Source: CBDBBY01 sp965205055
GTDB taxonomy: Bacteria; Pseudomonadota; Alphaproteobacteria; Rhodobacterales; Rhodobacteraceae
Assembly: GCA_965205055.1 (NCBI GenBank)
Contig: OZ242030.1
Location: 4,278,001-4,342,000, forward strand
Reading direction: 5' to 3'
Length of the DNA: 64,000 bases
Positions 62,622-64,000 of this stretch are shown here, one piece after another. How positions within the stretch are numbered: position 1 is the stretch's first letter; each line of letters starts with the position of its first letter. The notes under the pieces are model-generated. The model had not been told where the DNA came from. It made no database searches and worked only from the letters and a program-made list of their open reading frames with translations. Both the position numbers and the translations under genes were made by a program.

Positions 62622-63104
62622 CCCTGCAATGACTGGATTGCCAACAACGAAAAGCGCAGCCGAAATCAGCAGATGCGCTGCCCTGTCGAGCGAAAGAGCA
62701 TTGCTCGTCCATCCCACCTTCTCAACGCCTGAAACACGGATGGCGTTCGGCTGATCCTCGTCCCGTATGGCATATTTGTCTGAGCTCACCCATTGATGCG
62801 ACTCCGCCTTGACGCCAGAGTTACGGGCCCGCAAGATGCTTCCGCTTCAAAATCCACAACTGAGCCGGAGGAAGCAAAGATACAACCATTTGGAATGCCA
62901 AGGCAATCTGCAAAGGCCGCGATGGTCGCCTCGGCTTGTCGCGCTACGCGAGGATTCGCGGGGCCTCGAAACCCCGGTTCGACGTACAACCGACGGGAGC
63001 GGGCCATCAAGTGCCACGAGAGCTGCCGGCGTCCATGCACGAAGGCGTCGCACCCAGGATGAACACTCTTGATTCGAATACCCTGATGCGTCATTCATTT
63101 TGCC
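62622..63104 (-). other. IS debris: IS110 left-end remnant and unassigned sequence
   Basis: 62905-63030 inverted matches the IS110 left flank (CTCGAAACCCCGGTTCGACG, the complement of that at 10990 and 27505). 62622-62900 has an unsupported minus ORF (ESHQWVSSDKYAIRDEDQPN) of unknown nature. No intact gene. Confidence 0.5.
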
Positions 63105-63737
63105 ATGAGTGACAAAACACCGGACGTGCATGCCGCATACGCGCTGGAAACGCCCGAGGATCACAAACGTCTCTATGCCGAATGGGCCGAAGATTATGAC
63201 GAGGGGTTTGCAGAGCAGAAAGATTATCAACTTCACATCCGCACCGCTCAAGCCTTTGTCGGCGCAGGCGGGCAAGGTCCTGTTCTGGATGCAGGGGCCG
63301 GCACCGGCCTGTGCGGTGAAGTTCTGACCGATCTGGATGTGGGACCGATCGATGCCGCGGACATCAGCACCGAAATGCTGGGGCAGGCAATGCGCAAGGG
63401 AATTTATCGAGACGTCATCGAGGCTGATTTGAACCGGGGCATACCTGTTCCACCCGACAATTACTCGGGAATTGTTTCTTCGGGTACCTTTACTCTTGGC
63501 CATCTGGGTCCCGAAGTGCTTCCAGCTTTGCTGCGCGTCGCCAGACCCGGCGCACAGTTCGCTCTGTCAATCAACACCAAACACTTTGAGGTATCACGGT
63601 TTGCCCACGCCCTGCAGAACATGGAAAGGAGCCAGATCATAAACTTGAAACTGCCGAAAGTGCGCATTTACGGTCATCAGTCCGCAGGACCGAACAAAGA
63701 CGATACGGCCTATATCGCCTTGTTCAAAAAAGCCTGA
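63105..63737 (+). CDS. SAM-dependent methyltransferase
   Basis: 210 aa. N-terminal YAEWAEDYDEGFAEQKDYQL is typical of class I methyltransferases of the UbiE/Methyltransf_11-25 type. Motif I GPVLDAGAGTGLCGEVLTDL is near residue 58-77, motif II-like IDAADISTEMLGQAM, and the motif IV region GIVSSGTFTLGHLGPEVLPA LLRVARPG. The substrate is unknown. The ATG at 63105 directly opens the recognisable fold. Confidence 0.85.
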   Translation: MSDKTPDVHAAYALETPEDHKRLYAEWAEDYDEGFAEQKDYQLHIRTAQAFVGAGGQGPVLDAGAGTGLCGEVLTDLDVGPIDAADISTEMLGQAMRKGIYRDVIEADLNRGIPVPPDNYSGIVSSGTFTLGHLGPEVLPALLRVARPGAQFALSINTKHFEVSRFAHALQNMERSQIINLKLPKVRIYGHQSAGPNKDDTAYIALFKKA

Positions 63738-64000
63738 GAACTATACGCCAACACCATTTCCATCCCGGATCGCGATTTGCGGCGAATGCGAGCGCACATT
63801 CCTCGTGGCCCTCGGACCCGTAGGCCACATCGGCCATGCGCAACCGCCGCGAGGTGATCCGGTTCATCATATCCCGAAAATTGGCGTCCTCGGATTCACG
63901 CGCAGTCTTTTTTGGTTCCGGCGCAAGCCGGCAGCGAGCAACTTTTTTCTGGAAGACGAGCGAGCTTCCATGCACGGCCAAATAAATGACCGCCAGATGC
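63724..64000 (-). CDS. Hypothetical protein, running off the window edge
   Basis: The minus-strand frame is open from the stop at 63724 to the end of the window; a possible TTG start is at 63981. Translation ends ANRDPGWKWCWRIVLRLF and contains ITSRRLRMADVAYGSEGHEE. No family recognised. It overlaps the methyltransferase stop by 14 nt, convergent. Confidence 0.3.
   Translation of the reverse strand, partial: HLAVIYLAVHGSSLVFQKKVARCRLAPEPKKTARESEDANFRDMMNRITSRRLRMADVAYGSEGHEECALAFAANRDPGWKWCWRIVLRLF

Noticed and set aside
1..64000. tRNA or rRNA genes
   Set aside because: No cloverleaf with a GTTCGAATC-type arm or rRNA signature was noticed on either strand; a covariance search was not possible here.

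Overview
The window looks like a Rhodobacterales-type alphaproteobacterial chromosome. The last 10 kb (53.8-63.7 kb) carries an ordinary chromosomal backbone: metallophosphoesterase, tyrC, hisC, an M48 lipoprotein protease, priA, a transaldolase-like aldolase, a DUF484 protein and xerC, then a SAM methyltransferase. The order priA / aldolase / DUF484 / xerC is, to my knowledge, typical of Rhodobacterales. No rRNA, tRNA or CRISPR array was seen.

The first 53 kb are accessory DNA of unusual density. Two separated blocks belong to an I-type (Dot/Icm, IncI-like) type IVB secretion and thin-pilus system. Block 1 (0.57-2.23 kb, minus) holds a DotB/TraJ ATPase and an IcmT/TraK-like protein overlapping in TTGA. 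Block 2 (31.8-37.4 kb, plus) holds DotM/IcmP, a PilM-like protein, a PilU-like prepilin peptidase and a PilV-like prepilin. Beside block 1 lie a toxin-antitoxin pair with a dead toxin, a tyrosine recombinase and a protein with a DnaA domain IV-like C-terminus, as expected of an integrated conjugative element or plasmid.

The most interesting observation is that the 3' end of pilV recurs four more times downstream (40.8, 43.4, 48.4 and 51.8 kb). All copies lie in the same orientation, lack a start or pilin N-terminus, and differ by scattered, mostly amino-acid-changing substitutions. Three share the same junction with an IS630-type fragment, so one composite unit was copied. In the IncI plasmid R64 the PilV C-terminus is exchanged by a shufflon to change recipient recognition. 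This locus could be an analogous, recombination-fed repertoire, or simply IS-driven debris.

The rest is dominated by insertion sequences of at least a dozen families (IS4, two kinds of IS5, IS21, IS110, IS1111, IS256, IS481, IS630, IS1595, IS1634, ISAs1, ISKra4, ISNCY). Most are truncated, nested or frameshifted; a few look intact (ISNCY 16.3-18.2, inner ISAs1 20.0-21.2, IS256 26.0-27.4, IS1634 45.0-47.0). Non-IS cargo between them includes two lipoproteins (11.5 and 23.5 kb, the latter TbpB-like), an AT-rich three-gene cluster split by the ISNCY element, a two-gene membrane/cytosolic cassette (41.4-42.7), a retropepsin-like protease with its partner, small membrane proteins, and a decayed BglII-like restriction endonuclease. 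Many of these are broken, which fits a genome in a phase of IS expansion and gene decay, for example a recently host-restricted lineage (inference).
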